DNA of 5,253 nt from Clostridiales bacterium (GCA_019418545.1 DYBQ01000136.1:1-5253), one strand, 5' to 3'. Shown: positions 1-5,174, counted from the stretch's first letter. Notes: generated by a model not told the origin, from the letters alone. A program made the numbers and translations.

Positions 1-96
1 GTGTATAACGACCCCGATTTGTCTTTTGAAGAACTTTCTGATGATTGGGTTTGTCCTATTTGCGGAATGCCCAAATCGGCGTTTGTGAGAAAATAA
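1..96 (+). CDS. Rubredoxin or rubredoxin-domain protein, C-terminal fragment
   Basis: The gene runs in from the left edge; only its last 31 codons and the TAA stop are visible. The fragment contains D-D-W-V followed by the CPICG knuckle (Cys18 and Cys21 of the fragment) and a PKSAF ending, which is the second half of a rubredoxin fold. The first Cys-x-x-Cys pair would lie just upstream of the window. In rubredoxins four cysteines hold one iron atom, and the protein passes single electrons in the cytoplasm, often to oxygen- or peroxide-reducing enzymes of anaerobes. The stretch between the first knuckle and the DDW motif looks short (NDPDLSFEELS), as in short-loop rubredoxins or in rubredoxin domains fused to flavoproteins, so a stand-alone gene and a fusion cannot be told apart here. 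The GTG at base 1 is an internal valine, not a start. Confidence 0.85.
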   Translation: MYNDPDLSFEELSDDWVCPICGMPKSAFVRK

Positions 97-129
97 TAAA
101 TTGCAGATAAAAGCTCGCCTTTCGGTTTG

Positions 130-151
130 AAAAGCCGGAACCCGGGCTTTT
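130..151 (+). terminator. Weak hairpin, possible terminator after the rubredoxin gene
   Basis: AAAAGCC (130-136) pairs with GGCTTTT (145-151) around an 8-base loop, 33 bases after the rubredoxin stop. The only T-run is the four T's inside the stem, so termination would be inefficient. A second small hairpin, GGAAAA (157-162) with TTTTCC (167-172), follows at once. The pair may be a weak terminator or part of the uraA leader; the sequence does not decide. Confidence 0.35.
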
Positions 152-190
152 GTTGCGGAAAAAAGTTTTTCCGAGGAATAAAAAAACAGG

Positions 191-200
191 AAAGAGGAAA
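191..200 (+). promoter_or_regulatory. uraA ribosome binding site, decides the start
   Basis: The purine-rich stretch AAAGAGGAAA ends 4 bases before the ATG at 205, and its GAGG core is well placed for initiation there. The upstream in-frame TTG at 127 has no such site, and its extra 26 residues show no resemblance to the UraA amino terminus. Confidence 0.65.
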
Positions 201-204
201 AAGA

Positions 205-1551
205 ATGGCTAAACGAATCATTCAGGTTAACGAAAGGCCGCCGCTGGGGCAGGCCATTCCCCTGAGCATCCAGCACATGTTCGCCATGTTCGGCGCTTCG
301 GTGTTGGTCCCCACGTTGTTCCACATTGACCCGGCCATTGTGCTGCTGATGAACGGCCTTGGTACCTTGTTCTTCATCTTTATCACCAAGGCAAAGGCTC
401 CGGCCTATTTGGGCTCCAGCTTTGCTTTTATTGCACCGGCGCTGCTGGTGATGGGGCAGCACGGCTCCCCATATGTGGCAGACCCAAGCCTGACAAACCC
501 CACTGAGGAACAGCTGGCCCAGCATATGGAAGCTTTTTCCTATGCACAGGGCGGCTTTGTGGCCGTGGGCGTGCTGGGATGCGTGCTGGCAGTGATTATC
601 TGGAAATTTGGCTCCCGCTGGATTGACATTATCCTTCCTCCGGCAGCCATGGGCCCGGTGGTGGCCCTCATCGGCCTGGAGCTGGCAGGCAATGCTGCCA
701 GCACCGGCGGGATGGTGGTCAGCGAAGGCTCGGTTGACCCGAAAAATGTGGCCGTGTTTGCCGTGACCTTGTGTGTGGCGGGGTTTGGCTCCATCCTGTT
801 CCGCAAGTTTTTCGGTGTGATTCCGATTCTCATTGCCATTGTGGCCGGTTATGTAACGGCTGCCTGCCTGGGAATGATTGACTATACCGCCATTCAGCAG
901 GCAGGGGTGATTTCCCTGCCCAAATTCCAGCTGGCCAAGTTCGACATGAACGCCATCCTCACCATGATTCCCGTGCTGCTGGTCATCGCTTCCGAGCACA
1001 TCGGCCACCAGATTGTTACCGGAAAGATTGTTGGGAAGGATTTGCTGAAAGACCCGGGCCTGCACCGCTCTTTGCTGGGCGACAACATTTCCACAGCGGT
1101 TTCCGGCCTGATTGGCTCGGTGCCCACCACTACATACGGCGAGAATATCGGCGTAATGGCTATGACCAAGGTGTATAGTGTGTGGGTCATCGGTGGCGCG
1201 GCTGTGCTGTCGGTGGTGTGTGGTTTTATCGGCAAATTCTCCGCGTTGATTTCCACCATCCCCGGCCCGGTTATTGGCGGTATTTCCTTTTTGCTCTATG
1301 GCATGATTGGCGCATCCGGCCTGCGGATTCTGGTGGATTCCAAGGTAGATTATGGCCGTGCCAGAAACCAGGCCCTGACGGCTGTGGTGTTTGTTACCGG
1401 CCTGTCCGGCATTACCGTGAATCTTGGAAACATCCAGCTCACCGGTATGGTGCTGGCCTGTGTGGTGGGCATGATTATGGGCCTGTGCCTGTATATCATC
1501 GACCGCTTCCACCTGGCTAACGATTATGAAGAAGACGAGAAGGCAGAATAA
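205..1551 (+). CDS. uraA: Uracil:H+ symporter (NCS2 / COG2233 family)
   Basis: Imports uracil across the cytoplasmic membrane by proton symport for pyrimidine salvage. The 448-aa product resembles E. coli UraA (429 aa) from end to end, including an ERPPLxQxIPLSxQHxFAMFGA-type start, AYLGSSFAFI near residues 67-76, and LPPAAMG (144-150) before GLELAG. Two acidic residues known to bind uracil in the E. coli protein are matched by Glu264 in SEHIGH and Glu313 in YGENIG. The family has 14 membrane segments, and the hydrophobic pattern fits. Start 205 is chosen because it has a good ribosome binding site and homology begins there; an open TTG at 127 is rejected. Compared with E. coli UraA there is an insertion of roughly 24 polar residues at about 85-112, predicted to lie in a loop. 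Some family members carry xanthine, so substrate is inferred from close similarity. It is transcribed alone and ends at a strong terminator. Confidence 0.93.
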   Translation: MAKRIIQVNERPPLGQAIPLSIQHMFAMFGASVLVPTLFHIDPAIVLLMNGLGTLFFIFITKAKAPAYLGSSFAFIAPALLVMGQHGSPYVADPSLTNPTEEQLAQHMEAFSYAQGGFVAVGVLGCVLAVIIWKFGSRWIDIILPPAAMGPVVALIGLELAGNAASTGGMVVSEGSVDPKNVAVFAVTLCVAGFGSILFRKFFGVIPILIAIVAGYVTAACLGMIDYTAIQQAGVISLPKFQLAKFDMNAILTMIPVLLVIASEHIGHQIVTGKIVGKDLLKDPGLHRSLLGDNISTAVSGLIGSVPTTTYGENIGVMAMTKVYSVWVIGGAAVLSVVCGFIGKFSALISTIPGPVIGGISFLLYGMIGASGLRILVDSKVDYGRARNQALTAVVFVTGLSGITVNLGNIQLTGMVLACVVGMIMGLCLYIIDRFHLANDYEEDEKAE

Positions 1552-1563
1552 GCTTATAGGAAG

Positions 1564-1601
1564 AAACCGGCAGGGGGATTTGTTTTCCCTTGCCGGTTTT
1601 T
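1564..1601. terminator. Bidirectional intrinsic terminator between convergent genes
   Basis: AAACCGGCA (1564-1572) pairs exactly with TGCCGGTTT (1591-1599). The stem continues through G-C and G-U pairs to 1578/1585, leaving a small T-rich loop, and TTTTT (1597-1601) follows on the + strand. It lies 12 bases after the uraA stop. Read on the - strand the stem is followed by TTTCTTCC, so it can also serve the convergent DUF3892 gene ending at 1652. Confidence 0.9.
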
Positions 1602-1651
1602 GATTTATCAGGAAAGTTGTTATGGCAAAAAGGTGCGCAGGTTTACAGGGT

Positions 1652-1948
1652 TCAGTTGCTGATAGAGGGAAGGTTGCTCAGGTTATCACTTTCGGTGCCG
1701 TCGGGAAGGGAACGCAGATATTCGCTCCCGTTGCGCACCGCTACCGCTACCCCGCGAATCCCACCGGCTTTGGCCAGGGCTACGCCTTCCCGTTTGGTGA
1801 GGATTTCCCCGTTGGACAGCTCATAGCCCTCGACCCGCCCGGAATTTTTGACCAGCCTGGTAATCCGCTGGGCGTCGGGATTGGGTACCGGCGTTACAAG
1901 GTTAATATTTTTCGGAAGGCCGGCAGCTGAATTTTTACGTTTGCTCAC
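1652..1948 (-). CDS. DUF3892 family protein, function unknown
   Basis: Encodes 98 residues. Residues 28-94 match the pattern of the DUF3892 family as I know it: RITRLVKNS, then a GYELSNGE turn, a helix KREGVALAKAGGI, and the hallmark RNGSEYLRSLPDG followed by SDNLSNLP. The family is small, widespread in Firmicutes and of unknown role. The first 25 residues are polar, proline- and asparagine-containing and probably disordered; there is no signal peptide or membrane segment. The start is GTG at 1948-1946 with a perfect GGAGGT six bases upstream on the same strand, and the stop is TGA. It faces uraA tail to tail and is divergent from smpB. Open frames on the + strand across this region are shadows. 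I am confident that it is a real gene and of the family; no biochemical function is assigned. Confidence 0.88.
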   Translation of the reverse strand: MSKRKNSAAGLPKNINLVTPVPNPDAQRITRLVKNSGRVEGYELSNGEILTKREGVALAKAGGIRGVAVAVRNGSEYLRSLPDGTESDNLSNLPSISN

Positions 1949-1954
1949 AAAAAT

Positions 1955-1960
1955 ACCTCC
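1955..1960 (-). promoter_or_regulatory. Ribosome binding site of the DUF3892 gene
   Basis: GGAGGT on the - strand, six bases before the GTG start at 1948. It fixes an unusual start codon: no in-frame ATG lies nearby with such a site. Confidence 0.85.
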
Positions 1961-1977
1961 GTTTCGATTTGGGTTGA

Positions 1978-1991
1978 CACAAGTTATTGTG
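1978..1991. repeat. Short inverted repeat in the DUF3892 leader
   Basis: CACAA (1978-1982) and TTGTG (1987-1991) form a perfect 5-bp inverted repeat around GTTA, 18 bases upstream of the DUF3892 ribosome binding site. It could be a small operator or RNA hairpin, but five base pairs can occur by chance. Confidence 0.25.
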
Positions 1992-2057
1992 CCGGGAATT
2001 TTTAAAAGTATACAAAGGAAAAGAAGGCAAACGGAGCTTTTTCAAACAAAATAAAAG

Positions 2058-2083
2058 TATGTCTTGCAATTTTATCAGACATA
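2058..2083. repeat. Inverted repeat overlapping the smpB promoter, possible operator
   Basis: TATGTCT (2058-2064) and AGACATA (2077-2083) form a perfect 7-bp inverted repeat with a 12-base gap. The left arm touches the first base of the -35 box, and the right arm ends four bases before the -10 box. A dimeric repressor bound here would block RNA polymerase. The operator role is inferred from position only. Confidence 0.35.
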
Positions 2084-2092
2084 TGGTATACT
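2064..2092 (+). promoter_or_regulatory. Sigma-A type promoter of smpB
   Basis: The -35 box TTGCAA (2064-2069), a 17-base spacer and the -10 box TATACT (2087-2092), preceded by TGG as an extended -10, are close to consensus. Transcription would begin near 2099, giving a leader of under 30 bases that contains AGGAGG (2113-2118), seven bases before the smpB ATG. No other clear promoter is seen before ssrA, so this one may also supply the tmRNA precursor. Confidence 0.85.
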
Positions 2093-2125
2093 AATAATCC
2101 ACAAAATGCAGAAGGAGGCCTGAAA

Positions 2126-2593
2126 ATGGAAAAGAAAGCGCTTCGCACCATTGCGCAGAATAAAAAGGCCTTCCACGATTATTTTGTGGAGGAAAGTATG
2201 GAAGCTGGTATTGAGCTGACGGGTACGGAAGTGAAGTCCCTTCGCCAGGGAAAGGTGAATTTGAAGGATTCCTGGTGCTCGGTTGTAAACGGCGAGCTGC
2301 TCATGAATGGCGTGCACATCAGCCCCTATGAGCAGGGGAATATTTTTAACCGGGACCCCATGAGAGTCCGGCGGCTGCTGATGCATCATCGGGAAATTAT
2401 GCGGCTGTTTGGCCTTGTGAAGCAGGACGGTTATTCCCTGATTCCGCTGTCCCTTTATTTTAAAGGCTCCCGTGTCAAGGTTCAGGTGGGCCTGTGCAAA
2501 GGCAAAAAGAACTATGACAAGCGGGCAGATATGGCCGAAAAAGCGGCAAAACGGGACATCCAGCGTGCCATGAAGGAGCGAAATCGGTATTAA
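2126..2593 (+). CDS. smpB: SsrA-binding protein SmpB (trans-translation)
   Basis: Binds the tRNA-like end of tmRNA and carries it into the A site of ribosomes stalled on broken messages; the C-terminal tail probes the empty mRNA channel. The 155-residue length is normal. The family signature is complete: NKKAFHDYFVEE (12-23), GIELTGTEVKSLR (28-40), NLKDSW (45-50), HISPY (64-68), HHREI (87-91), a core IPLSLYFKGSRVKV (106-119), then GLCKGKKNYDKR (122-133) and a basic tail to 155 that forms the decoding-channel helix. The start ATG has AGGAGG at ideal spacing directly below a strong promoter. The ssrA gene begins only 29 bases after the stop, so protein and RNA partners are linked. In many Firmicutes smpB follows rnr, the RNase R gene; here its left neighbour is the divergent DUF3892 gene. 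Confidence 0.98.
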   Translation: MEKKALRTIAQNKKAFHDYFVEESMEAGIELTGTEVKSLRQGKVNLKDSWCSVVNGELLMNGVHISPYEQGNIFNRDPMRVRRLLMHHREIMRLFGLVKQDGYSLIPLSLYFKGSRVKVQVGLCKGKKNYDKRADMAEKAAKRDIQRAMKERNRY

Positions 2594-2622
2594 CTTTCCA
2601 TTCATTCCACTTTTTTAGATGT

Positions 2623-2971
2623 GGGGATGCAATGGTTTCGACGGGGGTTGTGAACCTTCGTAAGCGAGTAGCGGTGCGGGACCGCTATAAAATCCGCAAA
2701 CTTAAAATTAAACGACAACAATACTGTTGCTGTTGCTGCCTAATTAAGGCGGCCGTCTTTACCGGGAATACCGCGGCCCGGATAAAGGCGTCGATTAGCG
2801 GTGCACGTGAACCGGGTTACGCCCTTACCCCGGTCACGGTTTAAGGGCTGCCAAAGCGCAGAGCCTGCCGATAGGCGCTGTGCTGCGGGAGATTCGGTAT
2901 ATCGGCTACACTCGTAGAAAGCGTTGGCAAGTGACTTTCGGACAGGGGTTCGATTCCCCTCATCTCCACCA
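2623..2971 (+). ncRNA. ssrA: tmRNA (transfer-messenger RNA), one-piece form
   Basis: Rescues stalled ribosomes by acting as alanyl-tRNA and then as a short message that tags the unfinished protein for proteolysis. The 5' end GGGGATG (2623-2629) pairs with CATCTCC (2961-2967), including one G-U pair, to form the acceptor stem, and ACCA is encoded (2968-2971). The conserved TGGTTTCGACGGGG follows the 5' strand. The T arm is AGGGG-TTCGATT-CCCCT (2944-2960). Pseudoknot PK1 is clear: AGCGGT (2670-2675) pairs with ACCGCT (2681-2686), and the loop GCGG (2676-2679) pairs with CCGC (2694-2697). The tag frame follows, and GC-rich inverted segments from 2744 to about 2900 hold the remaining helices and pseudoknots. 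Length of 349 bases is typical. The true transcript begins upstream and is trimmed. A + strand open frame at 2632-2844 is an artefact of this RNA gene. Confidence 0.98.
2714..2743 (+). other. tmRNA proteolysis-tag reading frame
   Basis: From GAC (2714) to the TAA stop (2741-2743) the frame reads D-N-N-T-V-A-V-A-A, so the added tag would be ADNNTVAVAA with the charging alanine. The stop and the AA end are certain. The resume codon is inferred: as I recall the B. subtilis sequence, its stretch between PK1 and the resume codon is similar in length and make-up, and the TAAAC before GAC matches the U-A at -5/-4 seen in E. coli and B. subtilis. An in-frame GCA at 2696-2698 would give a longer tag but lies inside PK1. 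The ending is VAVAA rather than the usual ALAA. Confidence 0.75.
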
Positions 2972-2975
2972 GATG

Positions 2976-3038
2976 GACATTACACGAACACCTATTTTTT
3001 CAAAGGCGGCTTTGCCGTAAGGGTGTGGCTGTGATGTC
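2976..3038 (+). other. Imperfect stem-loop just downstream of tmRNA
   Basis: GACAT (2976-2980) pairs with ATGTC (3034-3038), CAC (2983-2985) with GTG (3031-3033), ACACC (2988-2992) with GGTGT (3022-3026), and an inner CGGC-TTT-GCCG hairpin (3007-3017) sits inside. It starts five bases after the encoded CCA. It may form in the ssrA precursor and guide 3' trimming, or may be unrelated flanking DNA. No T-run follows it. Confidence 0.35.
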
Positions 3039-3048
3039 AAACCAGTAA

Positions 3049-3087
3049 GTAACAGGTCAAGGTGAACGCCTTGACCTGTTACCTTTT
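3049..3087 (+). terminator. Perfect 14-bp hairpin, likely ssrA terminator
   Basis: The left arm 3049-3062 (GTAACAGGTCAAGG) is the exact reverse complement of the right arm 3069-3082, with a 6-base loop TGAACG, and CTTTTAT follows. The stem is very stable but the T-run is only four. It lies 78 bases after tmRNA. Its right arm also contains the -35 box of the next operon, so it may act instead, or as well, as a palindromic operator. Confidence 0.7.
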
Positions 3088-3099
3088 ATCCGCTAAAAT
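3071..3099 (+). promoter_or_regulatory. Probable promoter of the metallopeptidase/PIN-like operon
   Basis: TTGACC (3071-3076), a 17-base spacer and TAAAAT (3094-3099) each differ from consensus at one position. Transcription would start near 3106, about 40 bases before the first gene. The -35 box lies wholly inside the right arm of the 3049-3082 palindrome, which could let a DNA-binding antitoxin repress its own operon (inference). Confidence 0.7.
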
Positions 3100-3132
3100 A
3101 TCTTATAACAACCTTAATGATTAACAAAATGC

Positions 3133-3140
3133 AAGGGGGG
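3133..3140 (+). promoter_or_regulatory. Ribosome binding site of the metallopeptidase gene
   Basis: AAGGGGGG ends seven bases before the GTG at 3148. An in-frame TGA at 3145-3147 abuts that GTG, so it is the first possible start in this frame. A GTG at 3144 is in another frame and stops after six codons. Confidence 0.75.
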
Positions 3141-3147
3141 ATTGTGA

Positions 3148-4323
3148 GTGCAAGTGGGTGTTAATGTTTCCAATGAAGTATTAAACTGGGTCATTTCGCA
3201 TGTACAAATGAACTCCCTTTCCCAACAGGTTGTTAACTATTTGAATTTGTGGGTTAGTGGAGAAAAAACGCCAACATTTAACCAGATTGAAAAAGTTAGC
3301 CGTGCGACAGGAATTCCATTGGGATATTTCTTTCTAGAGCATCCTCCAAAAGAGGATTTGTCTTTTGTTGAGTACAGAACTGTAGATAGTATAGAACTAG
3401 AAAATCCAAGCCGAAATTTGATTGATGTCATGCACGATATGGATCAAATCCAGGAATGGATGCATAATTATCTGGTTTCTGAAGGGGCTTCTCCGGTAGA
3501 TTACGTTGGAATTTTTCAAGAGACAACATCTTATGAAGTGATTTCTCAGAAGTTGCGCGATATGCTTAATCTTCCAATAGAATGGTACGCAAAGTCTAGA
3601 ACTTCGGAAGAATCGTTTACCACAATTCGTAAGGCAATCAGTAATGTAGGCACGCTTGTAATGATGAGTGGAATCGTTGGTAATAACACTCATCGTCCTT
3701 TATCTATCGATGAATTTCGTGCATTTTCTGTTGTTGATGATTATGCTCCTTTGATTTTTATCAATTCTAACGACTCCACAAACGGAAAGCTTTTTTCTCT
3801 ATTGCATGAATTTTCCCATGTATGTATAGGTGAAAACAGCCTTTTCAACGATCGCTATAGTAGTGGGAAAAAAGTAAAAAAAATCGAAACACTTTGTAAT
3901 GCCGTAGCTGCAGAAATTTTAGTGCCGCAGAAAATTTTTGTGCGCAACTGGAATGAAGTTGTTGAAGAGAATGAACCGGAAGAGGCTATACACATACTTG
4001 CTCATAGTTTTAAATGTGGTATTACGGTGATTGCCAGAAAAGCTTATGATAATGGTTTTATTAATTATGAGCTATATCAAAATATAGCTAAGCTAGCGGT
4101 CCGGCTATATAATGAAAAACGGAAGAGGTTAAAAGAACGAGGTGAAAGTGGGGGAGATTACTATCGAACTGCGGCAAGTAGAATAGATTCGCGTTTCTTC
4201 CGGTCGCTTGTAGGCAGTGTGCATGAAGGAAAAACCCTGTATTCCGATGCATTTCGCCTTACTAATACGAACCGTTCTACGTTTGCTAACCTTGCTGAAA
4301 GCGTGGGAGGTGGTGCAAAATGA
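3148..4323 (+). CDS. HTH plus ImmA/IrrE-type Zn-metallopeptidase, putative antitoxin (COG2856)
   Basis: 391 residues. Residues 7-65 form a compact Xre-like domain of the type seen in this family: VLNWV, a short helix pair, LWVSGEKTPTFNQIEK, then GIPLGYFFLEHPP. The helix-turn-helix is shorter than in classical Xre repressors, which I take to be a subfamily trait. A linker (about 70-160) leads to the ImmA/IrrE-like peptidase: LLHEFSH (218-224) gives zinc ligands His220 and His224 with catalytic Glu221, and NAVAAEILVP (251-260) gives the likely third ligand Glu256. The C-terminal part (GGDYYRTAASR..., 335-385) is also usual for COG2856 proteins paired with toxins. Such proteins cleave repressors or serve as antitoxins. 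It overlaps the DUF4411 gene by four bases. Codons and base composition are more A+T-rich than in smpB or uraA, suggesting transfer. Whether the protease is active, and on what, is not known from sequence. Confidence 0.9.
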   Translation: MQVGVNVSNEVLNWVISHVQMNSLSQQVVNYLNLWVSGEKTPTFNQIEKVSRATGIPLGYFFLEHPPKEDLSFVEYRTVDSIELENPSRNLIDVMHDMDQIQEWMHNYLVSEGASPVDYVGIFQETTSYEVISQKLRDMLNLPIEWYAKSRTSEESFTTIRKAISNVGTLVMMSGIVGNNTHRPLSIDEFRAFSVVDDYAPLIFINSNDSTNGKLFSLLHEFSHVCIGENSLFNDRYSSGKKVKKIETLCNAVAAEILVPQKIFVRNWNEVVEENEPEEAIHILAHSFKCGITVIARKAYDNGFINYELYQNIAKLAVRLYNEKRKRLKERGESGGDYYRTAASRIDSRFFRSLVGSVHEGKTLYSDAFRLTNTNRSTFANLAESVGGGAK

Positions 4324-4838
4324 GTGAAGAGATTTTCCTGATAGATGCAAACTCATTAATTACGCCACATCTTACATTTTACCCGTTTGATTTCGCCCCT
4401 GGTTTTTGGAGTCAGCTTGAGCAATCTATTCAAGACGGTAGAATTGCGATTCTTGATATGGTAAAAGCTGAAATTCTCCATGGAAATGATAATCTCAAAG
4501 AGTGGATGGAGAGTATTGAAATCCAGAGGTATATTGATCATCGTGAGCCAAGGATTCTTCAGAAATATGGTGCTATCTTGCAACACATTCAAGATAGTCC
4601 ATGCTATAAGCCCGCTGCGCTGAGCGAATGGTCGAGAGAGAGCGTTGCTGATCCATGGCTTATCGCTGCTGCAGCTACTTATAACTACACCATTATAACT
4701 TTTGAAGAAGCTAACAAAGGGTTAAATAGTAGAAGTCCTAGTAAAAATGCAAAAATTCCAGATGTGGCCAATGAGTTTGGTGTAAAGACAGAAAAGCTTT
4801 ATTACATGATGCGTGAACTGGGACTTAAGTTGCGATAA
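4320..4838 (+). CDS. DUF4411 PIN-like nuclease, putative toxin
   Basis: 172 residues, matching DUF4411 along its length: FLIDANSLI (6-14), the family hallmark YPFDFAPGFW (21-30), a VKAEILHG segment (48-55), VADPWLIAAAA (109-119), ITFEE (126-130) and a C-terminal KIPDVANEFGVK block (145-156). In PIN folds four acidic residues bind metal for RNA cleavage; candidates are Asp9, Glu51, Asp111 and Glu129 or Glu130, so the site looks intact. Start ATG overlaps the preceding stop as ATGA, with GGAGGT (4306-4311) eight bases upstream inside the metallopeptidase gene, indicating translational coupling. DUF4411 beside a COG2856 protein is a known type II toxin-antitoxin-like pairing; I recall a similar pair, Rv2514c/Rv2515c, in Mycobacterium tuberculosis. 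The RNA target is unknown, and toxicity is inferred from family and context. It ends at a strong terminator. Confidence 0.9.
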   Translation: MSEEIFLIDANSLITPHLTFYPFDFAPGFWSQLEQSIQDGRIAILDMVKAEILHGNDNLKEWMESIEIQRYIDHREPRILQKYGAILQHIQDSPCYKPAALSEWSRESVADPWLIAAAATYNYTIITFEEANKGLNSRSPSKNAKIPDVANEFGVKTEKLYYMMRELGLKLR

Positions 4839-4842
4839 AAAA

Positions 4843-4894
4843 CGATAAGTGGGAAAAGTTAGAGATAAAAACTTTTCCCACTTATTGCTTTTTT
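4843..4894 (+). terminator. Strong intrinsic terminator of the operon
   Basis: A perfect 16-bp stem (4845-4860 with 4870-4885) closes a 9-base loop and can extend by a G-U and a C-G pair to 4843/4887. Six T's (4889-4894) follow. It starts 4 bases after the DUF4411 stop and isolates the two-gene operon. Confidence 0.93.
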
Positions 4895-5174
4895 AGAAAA
4901 TCAACACAAACAAACACAGAGTTTATCCTGCCATTTCATGCCTATTAAATGCTTTAAACCTCTTCCTACTCATTCTTAATGGCATAGGCGATAACAAAAA
5001 GTGGGACCCTTGTCCGGTTAAGGGTGTGATGAAACATCTTATTCTTTCAATCATGGTACGGGTGTGTTGCAAAACGTGATAAACCGAACATGAACCGGTG
5101 GGCAAAACGCCTGCCCATCTTAAATGCGAGGAATAACCCTGTGGAAGAAAACGTTCTTCTTCATTACTATAACA
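4895..5174. other. Noncoding stretch, no gene recognised
   Basis: No frame here has a ribosome binding site and recognisable protein. A - strand open frame (5105-4923, TTG start, 60 codons) has no good binding site and no known family pattern. Visible structure: TGGGCA/TGCCCA around 7 bases (5099-5117), GAAGAA/TTCTTC around AACG (5144-5159), and GGGTGTG at 5022-5028 and 5060-5066. No consensus promoter was found. It may be decayed mobile DNA or hold an unrecognised RNA. Confidence 0.4.

Noticed and set aside
127..204. TTG start giving uraA 26 extra residues
   Set aside because: No ribosome binding site before 127, the extension overlaps leader hairpins and is unlike UraA N termini; ATG 205 has a binding site and matches the family start.
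1974..1979. TTGACA on the + strand as a -35 box
   Set aside because: No -10 box at 16-18 bases; the nearest TATACA (2009-2014) is 29 bases away, and smpB has a better promoter at 2064-2092.
1590..2054. Three + strand open frames (1590-1826, 1622-1930, 1848-2054)
   Set aside because: No binding sites or known families; they shadow the well-supported DUF3892 gene or run through intergenic DNA and its regulatory sites.
2075..2605. 176-codon open frame on the - strand across smpB
   Set aside because: It lies opposite smpB, which has a full family signature, promoter and binding site; the antisense protein resembles nothing.
2696..2713. GCA at 2696 as the tmRNA resume codon
   Set aside because: Its bases overlap the PK1 strand CCGC (2694-2697); comparison with the B. 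subtilis junction places the resume codon at GAC 2714.
2632..2844. 70-codon + strand open frame
   Set aside because: It lies wholly inside the tmRNA gene and ignores the real tag frame.
2944..2971. tmRNA 3' end as an attachment site with a duplicate inside the window
   Set aside because: No second copy of the T arm or acceptor sequence was found downstream to 5253, and no integrase is present; any island boundary would lie outside the window.
4923..5105. 60-codon - strand open frame with TTG start
   Set aside because: Weak or absent ribosome binding site, no family pattern recognised, and codon content is not persuasive.
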